From Prochlorococcus sp. AG-311-D23 (GTDB lineage Bacteria > Cyanobacteriota > Cyanobacteriia > PCC-6307 > Cyanobiaceae): a DNA stretch of 45,245 nucleotides. Below, one piece after another: positions 23,956 to 31,497 of the stretch. Positions within the stretch are counted from its first letter, which is position 1. Every line of letters begins with the position of its first letter. A program made the position numbers and the translations under genes. Below the pieces are notes generated by a model that did no database searches, had not been told where the DNA came from, and saw only the letters and a program-made list of their open reading frames with translations. Where the stretch lies: positions 1-45,245 of the forward strand of contig QBVH01000012.1 in NCBI GenBank assembly GCA_003284445.1, given 5' to 3'.

Positions 23956-25707
23956 GTGTCTGAGTTGGATAGTAAATTAGATGAGCTGAGATTGTCTCTC
24001 AGAGAAATTTATTCTGAGCACTCTGAACAAGAAATCAATTCAGTGTGGTCACAATTGTTGCAGATTCTCGATCCATTTTGTGTTAACCAAGACACTGATG
24101 AATTAGAGACTGAATCAATTTGGGACTCTTCAAGTGTTGTTTTGATTACTTACCCAGATTCAATTTATAGGAAAGATGAATCAACTTTAAAAACATTGAA
24201 TGAATTTGTTAAAAATAGATTAAGTGGCCTTTCCTCAGTCATACATGTTTTGCCATTTCTTCCCTCTACAAGTGATGGAGGGTTTGCAGTCTCTAATTAT
24301 GAAAAAATTGAAGATACCTTTGGAAATTGGAATGATTTAAAGGATTTATCAAGTAAGCACAAAATAATGGCAGATCTTGTTTTAAATCATGTCTCTTCTT
24401 CCCATCCATGGGTTCATCAATTTATAAAATCAGAAGATCCTGGTTCTTCTTACATTGTTGCTCCCTCTGAGACTCATGTTTGGGAGAATGTTATTAGACC
24501 CAGAAATTCATCCCTCTTTACTGACATCAATACTAACCAAGGCTTTAAGAATGTTTGGACAACCTTTGGGCCAGATCAGGTTGATGTTGATTGGAGAAAT
24601 CCCAATATTCTATTAGAGTTTTTGAGATTATTGGTTAGATACATAACTAATGGAGCAGATTGGATTCGACTCGACGCAATTGCATTTATTTGGAAGGAGC
24701 CCTACACGACTTGTTTACATTTAGATCCTGTACATTCAATAGTTAAGCTTCTAAATAAATCCCTGAAGATTATTAAACCTTCGGCTGTATTAATTACCGA
24801 GACTAATGTTCCCGAGAAAGAGAATCTTTCATATTTGATTGAAGGAAATGAAGCCAACCTTGCTTATAACTTTACTCTACCTCCTTTGTTATTAGAAGCT
24901 ATTTATACTGGTAAAACAGATTTGTTGAATAGTTGGTTATCTACTTGGAATGAGTTGCCAAAGAACACATCTCTTCTCAATTTCACTTCTTCACACGATG
25001 GTATTGGATTAAGAGCACTAGAAGGAATTATGGACGATCAGAGAATACATAATCTCTTGGTTGAATCAGAGAAACGCGGAGGATTAGTAAGTCATCGTCG
25101 CCTGTCAAATGGAGAAGATCAACCTTATGAGTTAAACATTAGTTGGTGGAGTGCGATGTCTAGCGAAGGCTCAGATAATACGGTATTTCAATTCGATCGT
25201 TTTCTGTTAAGTCAACTATTTACTCTATCTATAAAAGGTGTACCAGCTTTTTATCTTCCATCTGTATTAGCTTCTCCTAATGATCTAGATTCATTTAAAA
25301 AAACAGGGCAAAGAAGAGATTTAAATCGAGAAAAATTTGAAGCTAACAAATTACTTGAGGTGCTTAAGAACTTTAATTCTCCAGCTAGTAAAAATATTTC
25401 ATACCTCACCCATATTGTTAAAGTCAGGTCAAGACTTAAAGCTTTTCATCCTGAGGCGAGTATGGAATGTATCTCATCAAATATAGCTAATTGTGTAATT
25501 CTTAAGAGAGGTTTGAATGAAGATAGTGTCTATGTTATTTGTAATATGTCCAATAAATTTTTAAGTATTTCTCCATTAAATCAAATAAATTCAATAGATT
25601 TAACTTCAGATAAACGTTTACTAGATAATATTTCTGGTTCTTATTTTAATACTGATACTTTTGAACTTAATCCTTATCAGGTAGTTTGGCTTACATTAGC
25701 TGATTAG
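23956..25707 (+). CDS. GH13 subfamily 18 glycoside phosphorylase, probably glucosylglycerate phosphorylase
   Basis: 583-residue alpha-amylase-fold enzyme of the sucrose phosphorylase group, often named sucrose phosphorylase by homology. The beta/alpha barrel shows SVIHVLPFLPSTSDGGFAV and IMADLVLNHVSSSHPW. The nucleophile is Asp240 in WIRLDAIAF, the acid/base Glu282 in LITETNVPE, and the third carboxylate Asp348 in FTSSHDGIGLR. GQRRDLNREKF near the end is typical of the subfamily. GTG 23956 is the start. Some subfamily members phosphorolyse glucosylglycerate instead of sucrose. The neighbours (gpgS, gpgP and D-glycerate kinase) make that substrate more likely: glucosylglycerate plus phosphate gives glucose 1-phosphate and glycerate. 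That specificity is inference. Confidence 0.88.
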   Translation: MSELDSKLDELRLSLREIYSEHSEQEINSVWSQLLQILDPFCVNQDTDELETESIWDSSSVVLITYPDSIYRKDESTLKTLNEFVKNRLSGLSSVIHVLPFLPSTSDGGFAVSNYEKIEDTFGNWNDLKDLSSKHKIMADLVLNHVSSSHPWVHQFIKSEDPGSSYIVAPSETHVWENVIRPRNSSLFTDINTNQGFKNVWTTFGPDQVDVDWRNPNILLEFLRLLVRYITNGADWIRLDAIAFIWKEPYTTCLHLDPVHSIVKLLNKSLKIIKPSAVLITETNVPEKENLSYLIEGNEANLAYNFTLPPLLLEAIYTGKTDLLNSWLSTWNELPKNTSLLNFTSSHDGIGLRALEGIMDDQRIHNLLVESEKRGGLVSHRRLSNGEDQPYELNISWWSAMSSEGSDNTVFQFDRFLLSQLFTLSIKGVPAFYLPSVLASPNDLDSFKKTGQRRDLNREKFEANKLLEVLKNFNSPASKNISYLTHIVKVRSRLKAFHPEASMECISSNIANCVILKRGLNEDSVYVICNMSNKFLSISPLNQINSIDLTSDKRLLDNISGSYFNTDTFELNPYQVVWLTLAD

Positions 25708-25711
25708 CCTT

Positions 25712-26521
25712 ATGAAAAATAATTCTAAATATTGGATAGTTACAGATCTTGATGGGACATTAATGGATGAAGACTACGATATTTCTCCTGCCAAGAAAAC
25801 TTTAAAATTGTTGGCGGAATTAAATATTCCTGTAATACCTTGTACAAGTAAAACTGCTTCTGAAGTTAGATACTTTAGAAAAGAGAATGCATTGACAGAT
25901 CCTTTTATTGTCGAAAATGGAGCAGCTGTTTATGGATGCTATGAACAAAATTCGTCAGAATGGGAATTGATCTTAGGAAAAAGTTATACTGAATTGAAAA
26001 TTATATTATTTAATATATCTAAAAAAGTTAAATACCACTTAACACCATTAAATGATTTAAGCAAAAAACAAATTTTTGAACTTACTGGTTTATCTGATCA
26101 AGGCATTATTAGAGCTTTAGATAGGCGATGGAGTGTTCCTTTCTTAAATCCTCCTGATGATGTTTTCGAAAAAGTAAAGCTTATTTGTGATTCCTTTAAT
26201 GTTCATGTTTTTAAAGGAAATAGAATGAGTCACTTGCTTTCTAGTGAAAGTCATAAAGGTCAAGCTGTTAATAAATTAAAGGCTTATTTACAGAATAATG
26301 ATGTAAAGATTATTGCACTGGGTGATTCACAAAATGATCTTCCTCTACTTGAATATGCTGATATATCTATCGTTATTCCTGGGAAAAATGGTCCAAATAA
26401 GTATCTAAAGAACGGTATCGATAATGGTTCTTTTAGATTGGCAAATGCCCCTCACGCAGAGGGGTGGTCAAATAGTGTTGAGAATGTTCTTAAGGATTTT
26501 AAGGATTTTAAGGATTTATGA
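25712..26521 (+). CDS. gpgP: Glucosyl-3-phosphoglycerate phosphatase (MpgP-like, HAD superfamily)
   Basis: 269-residue HAD phosphatase of the mannosyl/glucosyl-3-phosphoglycerate phosphatase group. Motif I is VTDLDGTLMDEDYD with catalytic Asp12 and Asp14. Motif II is in IPCTSKTASEVRYFRKE, the Lys of motif III is in SHKGQAVNKL, and motif IV is ALGDSQNDLPLLEYAD. The IIB cap includes the family signature FIVENGAAVYG. It removes phosphate from glucosyl-3-phosphoglycerate to yield glucosylglycerate. It begins 4 bases after the phosphorylase stop and overlaps the kinase start by 4 bases. The C-terminal DFKDFKDL is encoded by three copies of a 9-base repeat. Confidence 0.9.
   Translation: MKNNSKYWIVTDLDGTLMDEDYDISPAKKTLKLLAELNIPVIPCTSKTASEVRYFRKENALTDPFIVENGAAVYGCYEQNSSEWELILGKSYTELKIILFNISKKVKYHLTPLNDLSKKQIFELTGLSDQGIIRALDRRWSVPFLNPPDDVFEKVKLICDSFNVHVFKGNRMSHLLSSESHKGQAVNKLKAYLQNNDVKIIALGDSQNDLPLLEYADISIVIPGKNGPNKYLKNGIDNGSFRLANAPHAEGWSNSVENVLKDFKDFKDL
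26492..26517 (+). repeat. Three near-exact 9-base repeats at the gpgP/kinase junction
   Basis: aaggatttt at 26492-26500 and 26501-26509, then aaggattt at 26510-26517 directly before the kinase ATG at 26518. Each copy carries a Shine-Dalgarno-like aagga. The same bases encode DFKDFKDL at the end of gpgP. The last copy is close to the kinase ATG, so the tract may both vary by slippage and act as the ribosome-binding site. Confidence 0.8.
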
Positions 26522-27528
26522 AAGATAAAGAAATTAATTATGATTTGAATCATATTTTCTCAAAGGATATAAGGGATAATTTTCTTTTTCCTCTTGATAC
26601 TTATCGTTTATTCCTTGAAGGATTGTCTATTAATCCTTCCCTCTTTTATCAGAAATGGTCTGATGTTAATTTACAATCAACTATTGATAAATATTGGAAG
26701 CCAAATCAAAAATTAGATTGGAAATGGTCGTTATCATTTCCATTTTTTTCTCTTTTAGAAAATTATATAAATGCTTTTAATGATCCAATAATAATAGGTT
26801 TTTCAGGGCTTCCTGGCTCTGGAAAATCTACTCTTGGATTTTGGATTGATAGTGTAGCTAAAGAACTATCTTTAGATATAAAGGTTATATCTTTGGATGA
26901 TTTTTATTTACCTGGCCAAGAAATGGACGTCGCAATAACTGATAATCCATGGGATGTTCCTAGAGGTTTTCCAGGCAGTCATTCTTTAGATTTATTAAAT
27001 CAATCATTAGACGTTTTTTTAAAGACTGGTGTTTTAAATAGTCCGACTTTTGATAAGTCTTTAAGAGATGGGAAAGGAGATAGATCAGGATGGTGCGATT
27101 CAGAACCCAGAGTTTTAATTTTGGAGGGATGGTTCGTAGGCTGTGAACCTATTTCAGATTTATCGAAAATAGACGACTTGGCTGAAGATAAATTTAATTT
27201 GTCATTGAGTCAGAGTGAAAAAGAGTATCGAATTTTGATTCAAGAATCACTGATTGAATATAGTAAAATTTGGGAAAAATTTGATAAGATTTGGCATCTT
27301 AAGTCTTCTCAATTTAATAATACAATTCTTTGGAAATCACAGCAAGAAGGAGAAATGATTAAATTAAAAGGATCGGGTCTAAAAGGCAATAATTTAACTA
27401 ATTTTATTCGAATGATTCAAACCTCTATTCCACAGCAGTCTTTTTCTCTTATTAATTCAGATACGATAGTTGAAATTAATCAAGATCGTAGGATTAATTT
27501 TCTAAAGACTAGTAACTACCGTTTTTGA
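26518..27528 (+). CDS. glyK: D-glycerate 3-kinase (plant/cyanobacterial GLYK type)
   Basis: 336-residue P-loop kinase phosphorylating D-glycerate to 3-phosphoglycerate, the last step of photorespiration. Walker A is GLPGSGKST (97-105). Further conserved blocks are VISLDDFYLPGQEMDVA, NPWDVPRGFPGSHSLDLL and LILEGWFVGCEP. An N-terminal domain of about 80 residues is also found in the cyanobacterial group. In this position it would recycle the glycerate released by phosphorolysis of glucosylglycerate into 3-phosphoglycerate, the GpgS acceptor. ATGA overlap with gpgP indicates coupling. Confidence 0.9.
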   Translation: MKDKEINYDLNHIFSKDIRDNFLFPLDTYRLFLEGLSINPSLFYQKWSDVNLQSTIDKYWKPNQKLDWKWSLSFPFFSLLENYINAFNDPIIIGFSGLPGSGKSTLGFWIDSVAKELSLDIKVISLDDFYLPGQEMDVAITDNPWDVPRGFPGSHSLDLLNQSLDVFLKTGVLNSPTFDKSLRDGKGDRSGWCDSEPRVLILEGWFVGCEPISDLSKIDDLAEDKFNLSLSQSEKEYRILIQESLIEYSKIWEKFDKIWHLKSSQFNNTILWKSQQEGEMIKLKGSGLKGNNLTNFIRMIQTSIPQQSFSLINSDTIVEINQDRRINFLKTSNYRF

Positions 27529-27548
27529 TCCTCTTCAGACTTATTAAT

Positions 27549-27580
27549 CAATAAATATTATATTTTTATTGTTTGTTTTA
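27549..27580 (+). terminator. AT-rich hairpin after the glucosylglycerate operon
   Basis: caataaa (27549-27555), loop of 9, tttattg (27565-27571), then a T-rich tract with one G. It sits 20 bases past the kinase stop. The stem is AT-only except for one pair, so it is a weak terminator. Confidence 0.35.
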
Positions 27581-27657
27581 TCTTTTGTTAAACTTTTATC
27601 TTTTATTCTATTTACACTCTATTATTGTTAAATCTAAATCTTTCACATGCCTATAAA

Positions 27658-28035
27658 ATGGCTTCATATGTCTATTTGATTCAGAATGGTGATTTATTCA
27701 ATATTGGTTTTACTGACAACCTAGAACGGACAAGAATTAATTTAAGACCTGGAGAATTGGTTTCTTTTTTAAATACTGATAAGCCAGAACCATTGATTAA
27801 AAATATCAGGAAAATATATGTTGATAACCGATTACCTGGCTCAGATTATTATCGACTTGCGAATTCACAAGTAAAAGAATGCAGAAATCTTCTGGAGGGA
27901 GATGGTTCGAATAATTATTTTCAACCTTTTCTAAAGGGTCCAAGTTTGTTTATATTCTTTATGTTTACCTGGATTCTATTGACTTATTTTATTATAATAT
28001 TTGCTGTAGATCCTGTATTAAGTCAATTTGGCTGA
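27658..28035 (+). CDS. GIY-YIG/T5orf172-like protein with a C-terminal membrane helix
   Basis: 125 residues from ATG 27658 (a TTG at 27625 is in frame but less likely). The N-terminus reads SYVYLIQNGDLFNIGFTDNL, which matches the GIY-YIG/T5orf172 nuclease entry: YVY at 4-6, then NIGFT at 15-19 and Arg at 24. Beyond that, the nuclease's later catalytic Glu is not clear. Residues 95-117 form a membrane segment (IFFMFTWILLTYFIIIF), and an extracytoplasmic or lumenal tail ends in VLSQFG. A GIY-YIG domain tethered to a membrane by its C-terminus is unusual. Catalysis is unsure, and the family may have a non-nuclease role. Confidence 0.7.
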   Translation: MASYVYLIQNGDLFNIGFTDNLERTRINLRPGELVSFLNTDKPEPLIKNIRKIYVDNRLPGSDYYRLANSQVKECRNLLEGDGSNNYFQPFLKGPSLFIFFMFTWILLTYFIIIFAVDPVLSQFG

Positions 28036-28144
28036 TCCTAACCTTTATTTGATTAAATATATTAATGATATATACATAATGTTGGTTACAAATATTTGAT
28101 TTACTCGTTAGATTATGTGCTTAATGTAAATAAAATTCTATTTG

Positions 28145-28276
28145 ATGTTATCTAAATTCTTACTTTTTGTAGCAGTACCTTTTGTCCTGTCTACTGTGTT
28201 TTTTGGAACTAAAAATGGGTATTACAACAGTGATGACTATGAGGGAGATGGCTGTGCTCATGACGTTCAAAGGTAA
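28145..28276 (+). CDS. Small secreted or anchored protein, 43 residues
   Basis: From ATG 28145: hydrophobic N-terminus (LSKFLLFVAVPFVLSTVFF), then an acidic, aromatic tail GTKNGYYNSDDYEGDGCAHD with one Cys. The predicted signal or anchor followed by a compact Asp/Tyr-rich tail is not expected by chance. A minus-strand frame over the same bases (28160-28393) overlaps the 93-residue exported protein out of frame and is rejected. Family unknown. Confidence 0.55.
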   Translation: MLSKFLLFVAVPFVLSTVFFGTKNGYYNSDDYEGDGCAHDVQR

Positions 28277-28319
28277 TGATTTCCTCCATTCGAATTTTAG
28301 CTGAGCATATTGTTGTCTT

Positions 28320-28601
28320 TTAATTGCTTGAATTTTTAATGCATGTCCATTTGCTATCAAATTGCCAGACAGGCTTGTAGATATCATCTTCAATTTTTCT
28401 TCCAGCTTCCATACACATCTTTTCCGTCCCTATTGGCATTGCAAACAATGATGGACTTGTGATGCCACTTACTTGCGGTTTTCCTCCAGGTCCTTGTCTA
28501 TAGCTACCAATTACTAACCAGTAATCTGCTTTAGCCTTTCCTTGTAATCCTGCTAAGGAGGTTAAAACAATAATTAATGAGAATATAATTTTTTTTCTCA
28601 T
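28320..28601 (-). CDS. Exported hypothetical protein, 93 residues
   Basis: A clear signal peptide (RKKIIFSLIIVLTSLAGLQG, cleavage near AKA at about residue 25) is followed by DYWLVIGSYRQGPGGKPQVS, SGITSPSLFAMPIGTEKMC and VWQFDSKWTCIKNSSN. Two Cys (in EKMCMEAG and KWTCIK) could form a disulfide. It looks like a small periplasmic or lumenal protein. Similar short Gly/Pro-rich exported proteins are common in picocyanobacteria, function unknown. Confidence 0.75.
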   Translation of the reverse strand: MRKKIIFSLIIVLTSLAGLQGKAKADYWLVIGSYRQGPGGKPQVSGITSPSLFAMPIGTEKMCMEAGRKIEDDIYKPVWQFDSKWTCIKNSSN

Positions 28602-28688
28602 GATTTATTTTTATTTTTGAAATCATATATATACTAATTGAAAATTTCTATATATTTAGCGAGCTTGTGTTTTTATTATCTTCTAAAT

Positions 28689-29528
28689 ATGCCTGAAGAA
28701 ATTAATCCATATCTATTTATTTGCATTAAATCATTTTTCTTAGGCATTATTCAAGGTTTTACTGAATTTCTTCCCATTAGTAGTACTGCCCATTTAAAAG
28801 TTGTACCTTACCTTTTTGGTTGGAATGATCCTGGTGTGTCTTTTTCTGCTTCTGTACAATTAGGAAGCGCAGTAGCTATTGTCTATTATTTTCGAAATCA
28901 GATTAGTTTAATTATTGATTCTTTCTTTTCAGTTTTAAAAAATCGTAAAGGTTTCAAAGATGATGATTCTAGACTTTCTATCTATATCTTTGTAGCCAGT
29001 GTTCCAATATTTGTTTTTGGATTACTTATTAAAATATACTGGCCCAATTACTCCGAATCGAATGTCAGAGGTTTATTATCCATAGCTGTGACTTCTATTT
29101 TTATGTCACTATTGCTAGCTCTATCGGAAATTTATGGTAAAAGAAATAAGTTATTTGCGGACGTTAATTTAAACGATGTTATTTTATTGGGTCTTGCTCA
29201 ATCTTTAGCTTTATTTCCTGGGGTTTCTAGATCTGGTATAACTTTAACCTCTGCTTTGTTTTCAGGTATTGAAAGACAAACAGCCGCTAGACTTTCTTTC
29301 TTAGTTGGTATTCCAGCTATTTCAATTTCAGGACTTGTAGAGTTATTTTCATTGTTTAGCGTGTCATCTGTAATCGATATTCTACCTATAATAATTGGTA
29401 TTATATCATCCTTCTTTTCTTCAATATTAGCTATTGACCTGTTTCTTAAGTTCTTATCTAAAAATAATACTTTAGTTTTTGTGTATTATCGTTTAGCTTT
29501 TGGAATTTTTATATTGTCAGCTTTATAA
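28689..29528 (+). CDS. uppP: Undecaprenyl-diphosphatase
   Basis: BacA/UppP recycles undecaprenyl pyrophosphate to the monophosphate carrier used for peptidoglycan and polysaccharide. The signature QGFTEFLPISSTAH lies at residues 22-35, and the second signature FPGVSRSGITLTSALF at about 177-192 carries the catalytic Ser/Arg. It has about eight membrane segments and 279 residues. An in-frame TTG at 28638 would add 17 residues. The ATG at 28689 places the conserved first segment at the usual distance and is preferred. Confidence 0.93.
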   Translation: MPEEINPYLFICIKSFFLGIIQGFTEFLPISSTAHLKVVPYLFGWNDPGVSFSASVQLGSAVAIVYYFRNQISLIIDSFFSVLKNRKGFKDDDSRLSIYIFVASVPIFVFGLLIKIYWPNYSESNVRGLLSIAVTSIFMSLLLALSEIYGKRNKLFADVNLNDVILLGLAQSLALFPGVSRSGITLTSALFSGIERQTAARLSFLVGIPAISISGLVELFSLFSVSSVIDILPIIIGIISSFFSSILAIDLFLKFLSKNNTLVFVYYRLAFGIFILSAL

Positions 29529-29586
29529 ATATTAGTTTTCAATATTCTTTGGTTTAGTATTGCTAAATGATAATTATTTGATTTTG

Positions 29587-29745
29587 ATGAAATCTTTACC
29601 TGATTTATTCATTGTTTCTTTTGGGGAGATTGAAATACCACCATTACTGTTTGCATTTATTATTTTTTTAGCTTTCTTCGTTTTTTTAGCAGTTCTTATT
29701 AGTACAACGAAATTAATTCAATCTCTAGTCAAGGACTCTGATTAG
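29587..29745 (+). CDS. Small membrane protein, 52 residues
   Basis: One membrane segment (PPLLFAFIIFLAFFVFLAVLI bounded by EIEI and STTKLIQ) with a polar N-terminus SLPDLFIVSFG and an acidic C-terminal KDSD. A TTG at 29560 would add 9 residues, but the ATG at 29587 is preferred. Family unknown. It lies 58 bases after uppP and just before tRNA-Pro on the other strand. Confidence 0.6.
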   Translation: MKSLPDLFIVSFGEIEIPPLLFAFIIFLAFFVFLAVLISTTKLIQSLVKDSD

Positions 29746-29762
29746 TAAGAAATTCAATTTTA

Positions 29763-29836
29763 TCGGAACGGCGGGATTTGAACCCACGACCCCCACTACC
29801 CCAAAGTGGTGCGCTACCAAGCTGCGCTACGTCCCG
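29763..29836 (-). tRNA. tRNA-Pro (GGG anticodon), CCA not encoded
   Basis: Minus strand, 74 nt without CCA. The acceptor CGGGACG pairs with CGTTCCG (one G-T pair). The D arm holds AGCTTGGTA. The anticodon stem CCACT/AGTGG encloses TTGGGGT, with GGG at 29800-29802. The T arm is GTGGG-TTCAAAT-CCCGC (one G-T pair). Reads CCC and CCT proline codons. Confidence 0.95.
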
Positions 29837-29871
29837 CTTTTTTTAAATTATCACAAGGGCTTGCGAATAAT

Positions 29872-30204
29872 TTAAATTTTTAATGATTTCCATTTAAATC
29901 TTTTCTTTGACTTCCTATTTATTCGTTTGATTAGTGAATTCCTATTTTCATTAGAATATCCATGTATAGATAGTCTTCTAGCCATTAATCTTAACTCGTA
30001 AATATTCATCTTAGATAATTTTAATTCAGTATCTTTTTCCCAAGCTTCTCCCTCATTCGGCAATATATCTTTATGTTGTGAAACTTCGATTGAATAGATT
30101 AATTCAGCAAAGTATTCTGGAATAATTACAATTAAAATCGCAAGTATATTGTATAAGTTAATTCTGGCTCTTTCCAGATTTTTTTCTAATTTATTATTTT
30201 TCAT
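29872..30204 (-). CDS. Membrane protein with a SAP/Rho_N-like C-terminal motif, 110 residues
   Basis: The N-terminus has a membrane segment (about 16-34, LYNILAILIVIIPEYFAEL). The middle is acidic (NEGEAWEKDTELKLSKM). The C-terminal 45 residues, NIYELRLMARRLSIHGYSNE followed by NRNSLIKRI and a basic tail, resemble SAP or Rho-N-type nucleic-acid-binding helix-extended-helix motifs. The combination of a membrane segment with such a domain is unusual; the role is unknown. The stop lies about 35 bases from tRNA-Pro. Confidence 0.65.
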   Translation of the reverse strand: MKNNKLEKNLERARINLYNILAILIVIIPEYFAELIYSIEVSQHKDILPNEGEAWEKDTELKLSKMNIYELRLMARRLSIHGYSNENRNSLIKRINRKSKKRFKWKSLKI

Positions 30205-30243
30205 ATTTATAAGAAATATAATCCAAGTAAAAATATATTTTCT

Positions 30244-30408
30244 TTAACTTGGATAAGCTAATTCAGTATTTAAAGAACTATCCATCCATTGAATTGTTTT
30301 CTCTTGTTCAATTTTCTCAGATTTAAAACTAAAGACTAAGAAGAATACTATCAACAAAGTCGCTAATATTATTATCAATACAGTTCTATCAGGCAGTTGA
30401 TCATTCAT
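30244..30408 (-). CDS. Small membrane protein coupled to msrA, 54 residues
   Basis: ATG at 30408 overlaps the msrA stop in an ATGA arrangement, so it is probably translated by re-initiation. A short polar start (NDQLPDRTV), one membrane helix (LIIILATLLIVFFLVFSF), and a soluble tail EKIEQEKTIQWMDSSLN. No family recognised. The overlap and clean helix make it credible. The gap 30205-30243 contains nothing notable. Confidence 0.6.
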   Translation of the reverse strand: MNDQLPDRTVLIIILATLLIVFFLVFSFKSEKIEQEKTIQWMDSSLNTELAYPS

Positions 30409-31157
30409 TTTAAATTAGATTCAATAGGTTTGTTCTCTCCTCTAAGAATACAATGAGTAATGTCCCAATTATAGTTAGACCAAATTTTTTCATTTAGTTT
30501 AAAGTTTGCCCCACTAAAATTTTTAAATGTTACCTTTGTCGGCATCGCAGAGCAATATGGTCTGCTGCCAGGCTTTGCTAAATATTGTTGGTGATACTCC
30601 TCTGCAAAATAAAATTTAACATCATTCTCAATCTCTGTAGTAATTAACCCAAAGCCATTATTTTGTAGTTCTATTTGGTAGCTATTTTTGCTCTCTATTG
30701 CTTTACCTAGTTGCTCTTTACTTGTTGTGTAAATAGCTGATCTATATTGACTTCCACTGTCGTTACCCTGACGATTGCCTTGTGTTGGGTCATGGCATTC
30801 CCAAAATAATTTTAGTAGGTCGCTTAGGTCAATTTCATTATTATTCCAAACAACTCTTACGACTTCGGTATGGCCTGTTAGGCCAGAACATACCTCTCTA
30901 TAGGTTGGTTTTTCCTTCTCACCCCCTGCATAACCTACGGCAGTTGATATCACACCTGGAAGCCTCCAGAAGCCTTTCTCTGCCCCCCAAAAGCAGCCAC
31001 ATCCAAAAAGTATTTCTTGCTCGTTATCTTTTAATTTTGCTGTTAAATCATTTTTTAATATTGTATGAAGCACTTTCTTTTTTAGTTTTTCTGTACTTTT
31101 ATTAGAATATAGCTTATTAATTATCAGTGTTAAATATTCATTTATCTTTTTAATCAT
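30405..31157 (-). CDS. msrA: Peptide-methionine (S)-S-oxide reductase
   Basis: Reduces methionine-S-sulfoxide in proteins, a repair enzyme under oxidative stress. The family motif GCFWG is at 54-58 with the catalytic Cys55 in FGCGCFWGAEK. YREVCSGLTGHTEVVRV and GNRQGNDSGSQYRSAIY are conserved, and the end HQQYLAKPGSRPYC carries a recycling Cys. The first 45 residues are a basic extension beyond the core. It could be an uncleaved leader or just a picocyanobacterial addition. The protein is 250 residues. It overlaps the small membrane ORF downstream and follows another small membrane gene by 4 bases. Confidence 0.95.
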   Translation of the reverse strand: MIKKINEYLTLIINKLYSNKSTEKLKKKVLHTILKNDLTAKLKDNEQEILFGCGCFWGAEKGFWRLPGVISTAVGYAGGEKEKPTYREVCSGLTGHTEVVRVVWNNNEIDLSDLLKLFWECHDPTQGNRQGNDSGSQYRSAIYTTSKEQLGKAIESKNSYQIELQNNGFGLITTEIENDVKFYFAEEYHQQYLAKPGSRPYCSAMPTKVTFKNFSGANFKLNEKIWSNYNWDITHCILRGENKPIESNLK

Positions 31158-31161
31158 AACT

Positions 31162-31407
31162 TTAATTTATGGTTTCTATTTTAATATGATTGATTAGTGT
31201 AGTAACAAATGCAAATAGTAAGAAAGGCAGACTTAATACAAGGATTAAACCTACACCTAAAAGAGCAAAAACTGGTCTTGATGAGCCCATTAGTGCAAGA
31301 CCTCCAGCAAGACTTACAAAAATTACACCCATCCATGCAAGGATTTGAATGTAAATATCACCAAAAGCAAGGTCGCAAATAAGTTTATATTTTGTTAATG
31401 CGCTCAT
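31162..31407 (-). CDS. Small membrane protein, 81 residues
   Basis: Two membrane segments (about 19-42 and 48-72: QILAWMGVIFVSLAGGLAL and LLGVGLILVLSLPFLLF) with a short cytoplasmic start KYKLICDLAFG and a polar end. It stops 4 bases before msrA, so it may share the transcript. No family assigned. Confidence 0.65.
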   Translation of the reverse strand: MSALTKYKLICDLAFGDIYIQILAWMGVIFVSLAGGLALMGSSRPVFALLGVGLILVLSLPFLLFAFVTTLINHIKIETIN

Positions 31408-31497
31408 GATTTCATAATTATCTCAGTTAACATAATTGTTTTTTTAGCTTATATCTAATTAAGATCGAATTGATTAAAAAAAGTTAATAAGTAATGA

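Noticed and set aside
23956-25707. Alpha-amylase or trehalose synthase
   Set aside because: GQRRDLNR and the neighbours point to the phosphorylase subfamily; the usual hydrolase end domains are absent.
28160-28393. 77-residue minus-strand frame
   Set aside because: It overlaps the better supported exported protein at 28320-28601 and the plus-strand 43-residue frame; no signal or domain.
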